A stretch of DNA of 33,348 nt from Rhizobacter sp. (GTDB taxonomy: Bacteria > Pseudomonadota > Gammaproteobacteria > Burkholderiales > Burkholderiaceae_C). The notes below the pieces were generated by a model. That model saw only the letters and a program-made list of their open reading frames with translations. It did not search any database and was not told where the DNA came from. Position 1 is the stretch's first letter, and every line of letters starts with the position of its first letter. The stretch covers positions 1-33,348 of the forward strand of contig JAKFUQ010000073.1 of the NCBI GenBank assembly GCA_021732645.1, read 5' to 3'. This document shows, piece after piece, positions 1 to 6,819 of this stretch. The position numbers and the translations under genes are program-made.

Positions 1-1185
1 GCCCTGCGCCGCCGCTTCCTCGTAGCCGGTGGTGCCGTTGATCTGCCCGGCGAAGAACAGGCCGCGGATCGACTTGGTCTCGAAGCTGGCCTTCAGAGCG
101 CGCGGGTCGAAGTAGTCGTACTCGATCGCATAGCCCGGCCGCAGGATGTGCGCCTGCCCCAGACCGACCATCGAATGCACCGCAGCCAGCTGGATGTCGA
201 ACGGCAGCGAGGTCGAAATGCCGTTCGGGTAGAACTCGTGGGTCGTCAGCCCCTCGGGCTCCAGATAGATCTGGTGCGAGGTCTTGTCGGCAAAACGATT
301 GACCTTGTCTTCGATGCTCGGGCAGTAGCGCGGCCCGACACCCTCGATCACGCCGGTGAACATTGGGCTGCGATCGAAGCCCGAGCGGATGATTTCGTGC
401 GTGCGCTCGTTGGTGTGGGTGATCCAGCAGGGCACCTGCTGCGGGTGCTGCGACGCATCGCCCAGGTAGCTGAACACCGGCATCGGCGTTTCAGGTGCCG
501 CGCCATCGGGGCCGGGAACGCCGTCGCCGTGCTGCGGCGTCAAACAGCTGAAGTCAATGCTGCGCCCGTCGAGGCGCGGTGGCGTGCCGGTTTTCAGGCG
601 ACCTTGGGGCAGCTTCAGTTCCTTCAACCGCGACGACAGCGTGATCGCTGGTGGGTCGCCCGCGCGACCTGCTGCGTGGTTGTCCAGGCCCACATGCACC
701 TTGCCATTCAGGAAAGTGCCAGCCGTCAACACCACGGCGCGAGACTTGAAGCGAACGCCCACTTGCGTGACAACGCCCGCCACAGCATCACCTTCAACGA
801 TCAAATCATCGCAGGCGCCCTGGAACAGCCACAGGTTCGGCTGATTTTCGAGCCTCCGCCGGATCGCCGCGCGGTACAGCACGCGATCGGCCTGGGCGCG
901 GGTTGCGCGCACCGCAGGGCCCTTCGAGCCGTTCAGGATGCGGAACTGGATGCCGGCCTCGTCGGTCGCTGCGGCCATCGCGCCGCCCAGCGCATCGATC
1001 TCCTTGACAAGGTGGCCTTTGCCGATGCCGCCGATCGACGGGTTGCAACTCATCTGACCCAGCGTTTCGATGTTGTGCGTCAGCAGCAAGGTGGCGCAAC
1101 CCAGCCGAGCCGAGGCCAGCGCCGCTTCGGTGCCGGCATGGCCACCACCGATCACAATCACGTCGAAGACTTGCGGGAACCACAT
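1..1185 (-). CDS. mnmG: tRNA uridine-5-carboxymethylaminomethyl modification enzyme MnmG (GidA), 3' end off the window
   Basis: MnmG is the FAD-binding partner of MnmE; together they install the carboxymethylaminomethyl group on the wobble uridine of certain tRNAs in the cytoplasm. The visible part is residues 1-395 of a protein usually near 630-650 residues. Seen in sequence: an N-terminal dinucleotide-binding fold ([14 protein letters not shown], residues about 9-22), the conserved block [10 protein letters not shown] with its catalytic-type cysteine, and the FAD-region motif [16 protein letters not shown] at the window edge. The reading frame is open from the ATG at 1185 down to base 1. 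A modest AGG lies 9 bases before the ATG. It follows the peptide-exporter gene in the same direction with a gap of 72 bases. Family assignment is very secure; co-transcription with the upstream locus is only possible. Confidence 0.97.
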   Translation of the reverse strand, partial: MWFPQVFDVIVIGGGHAGTEAALASARLGCATLLLTHNIETLGQMSCNPSIGGIGKGHLVKEIDALGGAMAAATDEAGIQFRILNGSKGPAVRATRAQADRVLYRAAIRRRLENQPNLWLFQGACDDLIVEGDAVAGVVTQVGVRFKSRAVVLTAGTFLNGKVHVGLDNHAAGRAGDPPAITLSSRLKELKLPQGRLKTGTPPRLDGRSIDFSCLTPQHGDGVPGPDGAAPETPMPVFSYLGDASQHPQQVPCWITHTNERTHEIIRSGFDRSPMFTGVIEGVGPRYCPSIEDKVNRFADKTSHQIYLEPEGLTTHEFYPNGISTSLPFDIQLAAVHSMVGLGQAHILRPGYAIEYDYFDPRALKASFETKSIRGLFFAGQINGTTGYEEAAAQG

Positions 1186-1257
1186 GGCGTTGCCTGTTTT
1201 TTGAGCAATCTCCGATTGTAGGGAGCACGCCGCCTGAGCGGGTCACCGCAACTGCCC

Positions 1258-3423
1258 TCAGCGGCTCATGCCACTGGCCGGCACGCTGCGCAGGTCCTGT
1301 GCAAGGCGCCCTTCATGGAGCACGATCACGCGGCTGGCGGTGGCAATGGTCTCCGGCCGGTGCGCGACGATCACCCGCGTCAGGTCGAGTTGCCGCACCG
1401 CTTGGTTGACCAGCCGCTCGCGGTCGACATCGAGCGCACTGGTCGCCTCGTCCAAAAACAGGATGCGCGGGCGCTTGTACAGCGCACGGGCCAGCAGGAT
1501 GCGCTGCTTCTGGCCGCCCGACACGCTGGTGCCCATGTCGCCGATGAGCGTGTGAAAGCCCATCGGCATCGCCTCGATTTCCTCGTGAACGGCGGCCAGT
1601 CGGGCACATTCCTCGACCCACGCGGTGTCGGGCGCCGCGTCGAAGAAACTGATGTTGTCGATGATCGAACCCGCAAACAGCTGGTCGTCTTGCATCACAG
1701 CGCCGATCATGTCGCGCCACGCACGCGCGCCGAGCCGCGCCAGAGGCAGGCCACCGACACGCACCTCACCGGCCTGCGCCTCCAGCGTACCCAGCATCAG
1801 TTTCAACAGCGTCGTCTTGCCGCAGCCCGAGGGGCCCGCGATGGCCACCGACTCGCCCGGCTCGATGGTCAAGCTCAGTCCATCGATGACCCAGGGCTCG
1901 CCATCCGAATACCGAAAGCGGATGCCGCTGAGCTGGATCTGTGCCCCGACCTTGGCGACATCGACCGGGGCGGCCTCATCGGCTTCGGGCGCGGTCAGCA
2001 CGATGTCGGCCAGCCGCTCACCCTGCAGCTTGAGCATGCGCAGCTCGACCAGCTTGTCGATCAAGCCACTGACGCGCAACGCGAACTGTTCCTTGTAGGC
2101 GAAAAACGCGAACAGCATGCCGACCGAGAAGCTGCGGTCCAGCACCAACAGCGCGCCGACCCAGATCACCGCCACGCGCTCCAGACCGAACACCAGTTTG
2201 TGCGACACCGACAAGGTCAGGTCGAGCTTGCGCATCACGATGTGGGCGTTCAGCGCATCGACCGCGCGGTTCATGTACTGGCCCTGCCGCTGCTCTTGTC
2301 GGTTGAACAGCTTGATAGCCTGCACACCGCGTAGCGATTCAAGGAAGTGAGTGTCCGCTTTCGCGTCGTGAACGATGGATTCTTCAGTTGCATCACGAAG
2401 GGGGCGAAAAAACGCCCAGCGCAGCAGTGCGTAGGCGGTCACACCCGCCAGCGCAATCAGGGTCAACTTGACGCTGTAGAACGCCATCATGGCAAAGGTC
2501 AGTACCACCAGCAGGCCATCGAGCACCACCTCGATGAAGCTGGTGGTCAGCGTTTGCTGAATTTTCTCGACAGCGGCGAAGCGCGACATCACATCGCCGG
2601 TGTGGCGCTTCTCGAACCACGCCACCGGCAGCCGCATCAGGTGTGCAAACACGTTCGACAGCCACTGCAGGTTCAGCGTCGCCGACAGGTACAGCACCGC
2701 CCACGAGCGGATCGCGCCAGTGGCCACCTGCACCAGCACCAGCAAGGTGAAGCCCAACCCGAGGGTGACCAGCAGGTCGCGGTCGGCGCTGACCAGCACG
2801 CTGTCGACCACCCACTGCATGAAAAACGGCGACAGCAGCATGAACACTTCGAGCGCCAGCGCCAGCACCAGGATCTGCAACAGAGAGCGCTTCAGGCCAC
2901 TGACCTGCCCGAGCAGCTGCCGTACCGTCACCGACTGCCGCTCCACGCGTGGCTGAAACTCGGGGGTCGGTGTCAGCTCCAGCACCACGCCCGTGAAGTG
3001 GTTGGACACCTCGGCCATCGACAGCCGTCGAACGCCACGCGCGGGGTCGTGCAGCACCGCCTTGCCACCGCGCAGCGCGACCAGCACGACAAAGTGGTTC
3101 AAGTCCCAGTGCAGCACGCAGGGCAGCTGCAACTGCGGCAGGTGTTCGAGTTCGGCACGCAGCGCGCGCGGCGTCAGTTGCAGCTGGCCGGCGATGCGCG
3201 TCAAGTCCATCATCGTCGCGCCCTTGAGCGACAACGAGAAGCGCTTGCGCAAGGTCGGCAGGTCCGTCTTCAGCCCGTGGTGCGTGGCCACCATGGCCAA
3301 ACACGCCAGACCGCATTCGGCCTCCTCGGTCTGCAGCAACATCGGGACGCGCGAGGGGCCCAGGCCCACGCGCAGGGCCGACAAGGCGGCGGCACCCAGT
3401 CCCGGCTCGTCCGCGCGCTTCAC
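1258..3423 (-). CDS. Peptidase-containing ABC transporter (C39 leader peptidase + exporter + ATPase)
   Basis: This inner-membrane protein would cleave double-glycine leaders and export the released peptide using ATP. Three parts follow in order. The first is an N-terminal C39 peptidase with catalytic Cys (EAECGLACLAM, about residue 37), His (LNHFVVL, about 110) and Asp (LHDPARG, about 126), plus the preceding Gln. Next is an ABC exporter membrane domain (about 175-460). Last is an ATPase with Walker A GPSGCGKTT, signature VSGGQKQR, Walker B ILFLDE and an H-loop His (VIVAHRPE). I chose the GTG at 3423 because it overlaps the stop of the HlyD gene (GTGA) and has a GGGG stretch before it; a GTG at 3462 in the same frame would add 13 residues. 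With the intact triad the protease should be active, unlike the degenerate C39-like domains of haemolysin-type exporters. Family known; substrate inferred from the neighbouring peptide gene. Confidence 0.95.
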   Translation of the reverse strand: MKRADEPGLGAAALSALRVGLGPSRVPMLLQTEEAECGLACLAMVATHHGLKTDLPTLRKRFSLSLKGATMMDLTRIAGQLQLTPRALRAELEHLPQLQLPCVLHWDLNHFVVLVALRGGKAVLHDPARGVRRLSMAEVSNHFTGVVLELTPTPEFQPRVERQSVTVRQLLGQVSGLKRSLLQILVLALALEVFMLLSPFFMQWVVDSVLVSADRDLLVTLGLGFTLLVLVQVATGAIRSWAVLYLSATLNLQWLSNVFAHLMRLPVAWFEKRHTGDVMSRFAAVEKIQQTLTTSFIEVVLDGLLVVLTFAMMAFYSVKLTLIALAGVTAYALLRWAFFRPLRDATEESIVHDAKADTHFLESLRGVQAIKLFNRQEQRQGQYMNRAVDALNAHIVMRKLDLTLSVSHKLVFGLERVAVIWVGALLVLDRSFSVGMLFAFFAYKEQFALRVSGLIDKLVELRMLKLQGERLADIVLTAPEADEAAPVDVAKVGAQIQLSGIRFRYSDGEPWVIDGLSLTIEPGESVAIAGPSGCGKTTLLKLMLGTLEAQAGEVRVGGLPLARLGARAWRDMIGAVMQDDQLFAGSIIDNISFFDAAPDTAWVEECARLAAVHEEIEAMPMGFHTLIGDMGTSVSGGQKQRILLARALYKRPRILFLDEATSALDVDRERLVNQAVRQLDLTRVIVAHRPETIATASRVIVLHEGRLAQDLRSVPASGMSR

Positions 3424-4706
3424 AGCCGCCCCGTCACGCTCAACAGGGGCTCGAAGATCCACTCGATGAGCCGACGGCGGTCGAGCAGCACATCGGCCTC
3501 GAGTTGCATGCCTGCGACCAAGGGCTGCGCGACACCGTAGGCCTGCACCGTTTGCGCATCGAGTGCCACGGTGATGCGGTACAGCGGCTCCGTGACACGC
3601 GCGTCATCGTCTGCATGGGCGCCGACGACCGTACCCGCCGACAACGGCAGGTTGGCCAGTTCAGCCGCCTGCAACGGCGTGCGCGACACCTGCAGCACCT
3701 GCCCCGGGTGATGGCCGAACTTCTGGTACGGAAACGCCTGGTAGCGCAACTGCACCTTCTGCTCAGGTCGCAGAAAGCCGACCGCGCTGGAGGGGGCAAA
3801 CAACTGAGCCTGCATCTTCGCGCCCTCGGGCAAGAGGCTGGCCAGCGCAGCCGACGGGGTGACGCTGTCACCAGGCGCCGCGAGCACGGCAGTGACCACG
3901 CCTGATCGGGGCGCTCGAACGACGATGCGCTGCAAAGCGCCGCTCTCGGCCGAGGCCTGCGTCAGCTCGGCAAGGCTGCGCTCAATGCCGCCTCGCTGCG
4001 ATTGCGCCTGCGAGGTGCGCTCGCTTCGCTGCGCTTCAAGCACGCCGATTTCACGCTGCTGCGCGAGGCGTTGGCGCACCAGCGCTTGCGCCTGCGCGCG
4101 CAGGCCGAGGATTTCTTCCGCCTTTGTCTGTACGTGGGCGCCGGAGACGAAGTTGTCGGCCTGCAGGGACTGGAGTTGGGCCCAGGCTTTTTGTGCCAGC
4201 GCCAGGCGCTCCTGCTGGAGCTCGCCCTCTGCATCCATTTGCTTGAGTTCGCGGCGCATGTCAGCGATCTGTCGCGACAAGGCGGCGAGCTGCTCGGCTT
4301 CGAGCCGCTCGCTCTGTCGGCTTGCCTCGTTGAGGCTGCGCGCGCGCACGTCAATGCTGTCTTGCACCGCGGACTGCGCGTCACCCGACGCTGTCGACCG
4401 GTCTGTCGAGATGACGAACAGAATGTCGCCGGAGCGAACCGCGTCGCCCTCAGTCACGCGCCGCTCAACGACCGTGCCAGCCTGCGGCGTCGGCAGACGC
4501 AGCACACCCTGATCAGGCAACAAGACACCCACCACATGGGCTTTGCGGGTGTATTCGCCTTGAAACAGGAACCATCCCGTGGCCAGAGCGGTGATGGCCA
4601 CCAGTCCCGTCAAGACCGAAAAAGAAACTGGCCGGACCAGTTGAATCCGGCCCAGCCAAGTGTTTTTGTGGTGTTCCAGCGCCTCAATGCGAAACAGATC
4701 GCTCAT
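3420..4706 (-). CDS. HlyD-family periplasmic adaptor of a type I peptide secretion system
   Basis: The product (428 residues) is a membrane-fusion protein linking the inner-membrane ABC transporter to an outer-membrane channel. It has a short cytoplasmic N-terminus, one membrane segment (about residues 28-48, beginning SFSVLTGLVAITALATGW), an early beta-barrel/lipoyl half (VVGVLLPDQGVLRLPTPQAG), a long Gln/Glu/Arg-rich helical hairpin (about 95-240) and a second lipoyl half (IVVRAPRSGVVTAVLAAPGD). ATG at 4706 is preferred: the conserved-looking start MSDLFRIEALEHHKN follows it, while the longer frame begins with a TTG at 4739. The gene ends in a GTGA overlap with the ABC transporter and begins 62 bases after the double-glycine peptide, so one operon is likely. 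No TolC-like gene is in the window; the outer-membrane partner must be elsewhere. Confidence 0.93.
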   Translation of the reverse strand: MSDLFRIEALEHHKNTWLGRIQLVRPVSFSVLTGLVAITALATGWFLFQGEYTRKAHVVGVLLPDQGVLRLPTPQAGTVVERRVTEGDAVRSGDILFVISTDRSTASGDAQSAVQDSIDVRARSLNEASRQSERLEAEQLAALSRQIADMRRELKQMDAEGELQQERLALAQKAWAQLQSLQADNFVSGAHVQTKAEEILGLRAQAQALVRQRLAQQREIGVLEAQRSERTSQAQSQRGGIERSLAELTQASAESGALQRIVVRAPRSGVVTAVLAAPGDSVTPSAALASLLPEGAKMQAQLFAPSSAVGFLRPEQKVQLRYQAFPYQKFGHHPGQVLQVSRTPLQAAELANLPLSAGTVVGAHADDDARVTEPLYRITVALDAQTVQAYGVAQPLVAGMQLEADVLLDRRRLIEWIFEPLLSVTGRL

Positions 4707-4768
4707 TGTTGCGAGTGTCGTCGCCAGCGAGGCGACCAAGCAGGGTCACCACCAACAAAGTATCACGT

Positions 4769-4933
4769 TCACCACCGGCGGCCTGGGGCCCCGCCGCTGA
4801 CTTCACGCAATTCGTCTGATTTCAGCTCACGTGGGCCATTGGCCGACTCACGACGCGTCTTGACTTGGGTATCGACGGTCTTGGCGACAGGGGTTTGGCG
4901 AGACACCGGCGCGTTGAAGGGCAATTTCCGCAT
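4769..4933 (-). CDS. Double-glycine leader precursor peptide with a six-residue predicted product
   Basis: This small ORF encodes 54 residues. The C-terminal part reads ELKSDELREVSGG followed by APGRRW and a stop. Counting back from the glycine pair, it has L at -12, E at -8, L at -7, V at -4 and G at -2/-1, which is the established recognition pattern of C39 leader peptidases. Cleavage after GG would release only APGRRW, a short, basic peptide with a C-terminal Trp. The start is well supported: AGGAG (4940-4944) lies six bases before the ATG at 4933. A longer frame to 5005 exists but lacks such a site. The gene directly precedes the HlyD and C39-ABC genes, which strongly suggests it is their cargo. 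It could be a signal peptide, a tiny bacteriocin-like product, or a leader whose product is modified; nothing in the window encodes an obvious modifying enzyme. Confidence 0.8.
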   Translation of the reverse strand: MRKLPFNAPVSRQTPVAKTVDTQVKTRRESANGPRELKSDELREVSGGAPGRRW

Positions 4934-4939
4934 TTGAAA

Positions 4940-4944
4940 CTCCT
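4940..4944 (-). promoter_or_regulatory. Strong ribosome binding site of the double-glycine peptide
   Basis: On the minus strand the sequence AGGAG is followed by six bases and then ATG at 4933. This decides the start of the 54-residue peptide against the longer in-frame starts upstream. Confidence 0.8.
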
Positions 4945-4960
4945 GAGAGGGATGGGTCGC

Positions 4961-4977
4961 ATGCACACCATGTGCAT
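4961..4977. promoter_or_regulatory. Perfect 7-3-7 inverted repeat in the leader of the peptide operon
   Basis: ATGCACACCATGTGCAT is a perfect palindrome of two 7-base arms around a 3-base centre. It lies 27 bases before the peptide start codon and just upstream of its ribosome binding site. It could be an operator near the transcription start or a small mRNA hairpin affecting translation. The repeat is directly visible; its role is unknown. It does not fit the CTG-N10-CAG pattern of the two lux-box-like sites, so a second regulator may be involved. Confidence 0.6.
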
Positions 4978-5010
4978 AACGACATTCCAGCAGCTCCCCG
5001 GCCATTTCAT

Positions 5011-5030
5011 AACTGTCAACTCTTACAGCT
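5011..5030. promoter_or_regulatory. lux-box-like dyad upstream of the peptide-export operon
   Basis: AACTGTCAACTCTTACAGCT has the CTG-N10-CAG core of LuxR-family binding sites, with five of six outer bases of each arm symmetric. Its centre is 87 bases upstream of the peptide ATG. On the minus strand it contains a TTGACA hexamer. If the site sat near -42 to -45, as in LuxR-type activated promoters, transcription would begin close to 4975-4980, where a poor -10 (GAATGT) can be placed. By eye it matches the other dyad (5837-5856, opposite orientation) at 14 of 20 positions. Confidence 0.55.
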
Positions 5031-5071
5031 TGTGCTCAGCCCAAGAGCCGACTACGAATTCACGTTGTCTC

Positions 5072-5785
5072 TCAAAAAATCAGTTTCAGCCGCAGCGCCT
5101 TCAGCACGGCCTGGTGCTTGTTGACGCATTCGAGCTTGTGCGTGGCGTTGGTCAGGTGAAGCACGGCGGTGCGCTCGCTGATGCCCAGGATGTTGCCGAC
5201 CTCCCAGGCGGTCTTGCCCTCCATGGTCCAGCGCAGGCTCTCCAGTTCGCGCGGTGTCAGAGACACCGTGCTGGCATCGGGAACGGTCGGCAACAGCACG
5301 CGGGAGGCCGCATCCTGGGCCAGCACCGCAAACAGCTGCAGGTCGGCGACCATGCGGGTGAGCTCCTGCGGCGCATGGGGCAGCGGGCGATCGCGGTCCA
5401 CGCCGAGCACAAAGTGTCGCCCTTCCGGCAGGTGCAGCGCCAGGCAGATGCCCGTGCGGTAGCCGTAGCGGGCCTGCGCCTCCCACATCTCCGATTGGCC
5501 GGCCGAGATGTAGGTGGTCTGGTCCCAGATGATGGGCACGCTCTTGCGCTTGCAGTGCTGCATCACCGGGTCATTCATGCATTTCGCGCCTTCTTCGAGC
5601 GCCGCACTGAAGGCCGGTGGTGCGTTGTCGATGGCGATGAATTCGGGGTCGCCCAGGAAGTGGTCTATGACGGTGATGGCCGACACGGTATCGAACCCCA
5701 GGCCACGGGCGAAGCCGACGATTTCAGAGTGAAGATCGTCCCGGCTTTGCGCCTCGAACACCGATGAAAAGCCACCCTGAAGCAT
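5072..5785 (-). CDS. LuxR-family transcriptional regulator with autoinducer-binding domain (LuxR solo)
   Basis: The protein has 237 residues, the usual length for quorum-sensing LuxR proteins. Residues about 15-165 form the autoinducer-binding domain; about 172-237 form a GerE/LuxR helix-turn-helix (LTPRELESLRWTMEGKTAW, then ISERTA and the C-terminal NKHQAVLKALRL). In TraR numbering D70, P71 (NDPVM), W85 (VPIIWD) and G113 (TGICLAL) are kept, and the DNA-binding-domain E178, L182 and G188 are present. W57 and Y61, which contact the acyl-homoserine lactone, are F and L here, judged by spacing from the DP pair. No luxI is in the window, so it is a solo locally. It lies upstream of, and in the same direction as, the peptide-exporter operon, with 138 bases between its stop and the peptide ATG. 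ATG at 5785 is the first start; no strong ribosome site precedes it. Ligand unknown. Confidence 0.93.
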   Translation of the reverse strand: MLQGGFSSVFEAQSRDDLHSEIVGFARGLGFDTVSAITVIDHFLGDPEFIAIDNAPPAFSAALEEGAKCMNDPVMQHCKRKSVPIIWDQTTYISAGQSEMWEAQARYGYRTGICLALHLPEGRHFVLGVDRDRPLPHAPQELTRMVADLQLFAVLAQDAASRVLLPTVPDASTVSLTPRELESLRWTMEGKTAWEVGNILGISERTAVLHLTNATHKLECVNKHQAVLKALRLKLIF

Positions 5786-5810
5786 CAGAAACCGATCACT
5801 CCCGAACGCC

Positions 5811-5825
5811 AGACAGTCGCTGTCT
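5811..5825. promoter_or_regulatory. 6-3-6 inverted repeat between lux-box-like site and luxR-type gene
   Basis: AGACAGTCGCTGTCT is a perfect 6-base inverted repeat around TCG, 26 bases upstream of the regulator's ATG. It could be part of the promoter/operator or an mRNA hairpin. Only the symmetry is seen; no function can be assigned. Confidence 0.35.
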
Positions 5826-5836
5826 CACCGCCGCAC

Positions 5837-5856
5837 ACCTGCAAACATTGACAGGT
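5837..5856. promoter_or_regulatory. lux-box-like dyad upstream of the LuxR-family gene
   Basis: ACCTGCAAACATTGACAGGT has perfectly symmetric ACCTG/CAGGT ends separated by ten bases, the same architecture and outer arms as the classical Vibrio fischeri lux box. One further base on each side (C and G) extends the symmetry. Its centre is about 61 bases upstream of the regulator's ATG, in the gap shared with the divergent gene at 5990. The position suggests autoregulation and possibly control of the divergent gene. Confidence 0.65.
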
Positions 5857-5989
5857 GGCAAGCTCGACAAACCCGCAGACACTGATGTCAGAGGCAGTTT
5901 GGTGACTGCCCGGTGAAAGGCGGAAACCCATGACTCCCCCGTGGACAGTGCGTGCATGGCCCCCTCTATTGTGGCAGGCGGACTCTACG

Positions 5990-6304
5990 ATGGATTTGTG
6001 TCTGACACACATGCACACCCGTGTCGTCCATTCCGGTTTGTCCGACTCGCCCTGCTGTGGACAGACCTTGTGGGCACGCACCAGCGATGAAACGACCGCC
6101 GGTGTGGCCTGGGATTGGGTGCAACTGCACCAAGGCGTGGTCGCGATGGCCGACCCGATGGGCCTGGTGACCAACCTGATGCTGCTGGACGCCCATGGCG
6201 AACCGATTCCCACGCTGCAAGCGACGCTGCACCTGAACGAGATCGTGCACGCGCTGCCCTGGCAGACCGAGGTCGAACGCGCGCTGGCGCGGCTGGCCGC
6301 CTGA
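5990..6304 (+). CDS. Conserved hypothetical protein (104 residues)
   Basis: A small soluble protein with no signal peptide or membrane segment. The C-terminal two thirds (AWDWVQLHQGVVAMADPM, then LHLNEIVHALPWQ) look like a compact conserved domain that I associate with uncharacterised betaproteobacterial proteins; I know no function. ATG at 5990 is chosen because the coding character begins there; the frame is open from 5930 and an inner ATG at 6011 is also possible. It is divergent from the LuxR-type regulator, sharing the intergenic region that carries the lux-box-like dyad, and convergent with the acetyltransferase gene, leaving 41 bases between stops. Confidence 0.7.
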   Translation: MDLCLTHMHTRVVHSGLSDSPCCGQTLWARTSDETTAGVAWDWVQLHQGVVAMADPMGLVTNLMLLDAHGEPIPTLQATLHLNEIVHALPWQTEVERALARLAA

Positions 6305-6345
6305 CGGCTGCGGGCGTTTCGCCATGCCGCCGCGTGCGGCGCCGG

Positions 6346-6819
6346 TCAACCGGGTCGGCACATTTCAATGTGCGGGATGCCATCTTCGAAGTAGCCCTCG
6401 CCGACCGCCTGAAACCCTTGCGCGGCGTAAAAGCGCTCCAGATGGCTTTGCGCCGAAAGCCGGATGCCCTGGCCCGGGAAGGCCGTCACAAGCTGCGCTA
6501 CGGCGCGTTGAACCAGCTCCCGCCCGAGTCCTGTGCCACGGCCCGCACCGAAGGTGAGCACGCGGCCGATCGCCGGCTCGGCGTACTTGATGCCAGGGTC
6601 GAGGAGACGGGCATACGCCAAGGGCATGCCCTGTTCGCCTGGCCACGCGGCCAGGTGGCAGGCGGCCTCATCGCGCCCATCGACATCGAGGTAGGCGCAA
6701 CGCTGCTCGACGCAGAACACCTGCTGACGCACCATGTAGATGTATTGCAGCTCGTGCACGCTCAACGCGTCGAAGCGACAGCTGCGCCAGCGGGGGGTGG
6801 GGGCGGCAGCGGTCAGCAT
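6346..6819 (-). CDS. elaA: ElaA-type GNAT N-acetyltransferase
   Basis: The product (157 residues) belongs to the GNAT superfamily, which transfers an acetyl group from acetyl-CoA to an amine; the substrate of ElaA is not established. Family features seen: LSVHELQYIYMVRQQVFCVE at the N-terminus, AYLDVDGRDEAACHLA, then the acetyl-CoA-binding region IGRVLTFGAGRGTGLGRELV and the ending GYFEDGIPHIEM. The ATG at 6819 overlaps the stop of the preceding ABC permease gene, consistent with translational coupling as the last gene of the hydrolase-ABC operon; earlier in-frame starts would lie inside the permease gene. Confidence 0.9.
   Translation of the reverse strand: MLTAAAPTPRWRSCRFDALSVHELQYIYMVRQQVFCVEQRCAYLDVDGRDEAACHLAAWPGEQGMPLAYARLLDPGIKYAEPAIGRVLTFGAGRGTGLGRELVQRAVAQLVTAFPGQGIRLSAQSHLERFYAAQGFQAVGEGYFEDGIPHIEMCRPG

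Noticed and set aside
4822-5019. Alternative 65-residue ORF overlapping the peptide gene
   Set aside because: Different frame, no ribosome site and no leader features; shadow of the double-glycine precursor.
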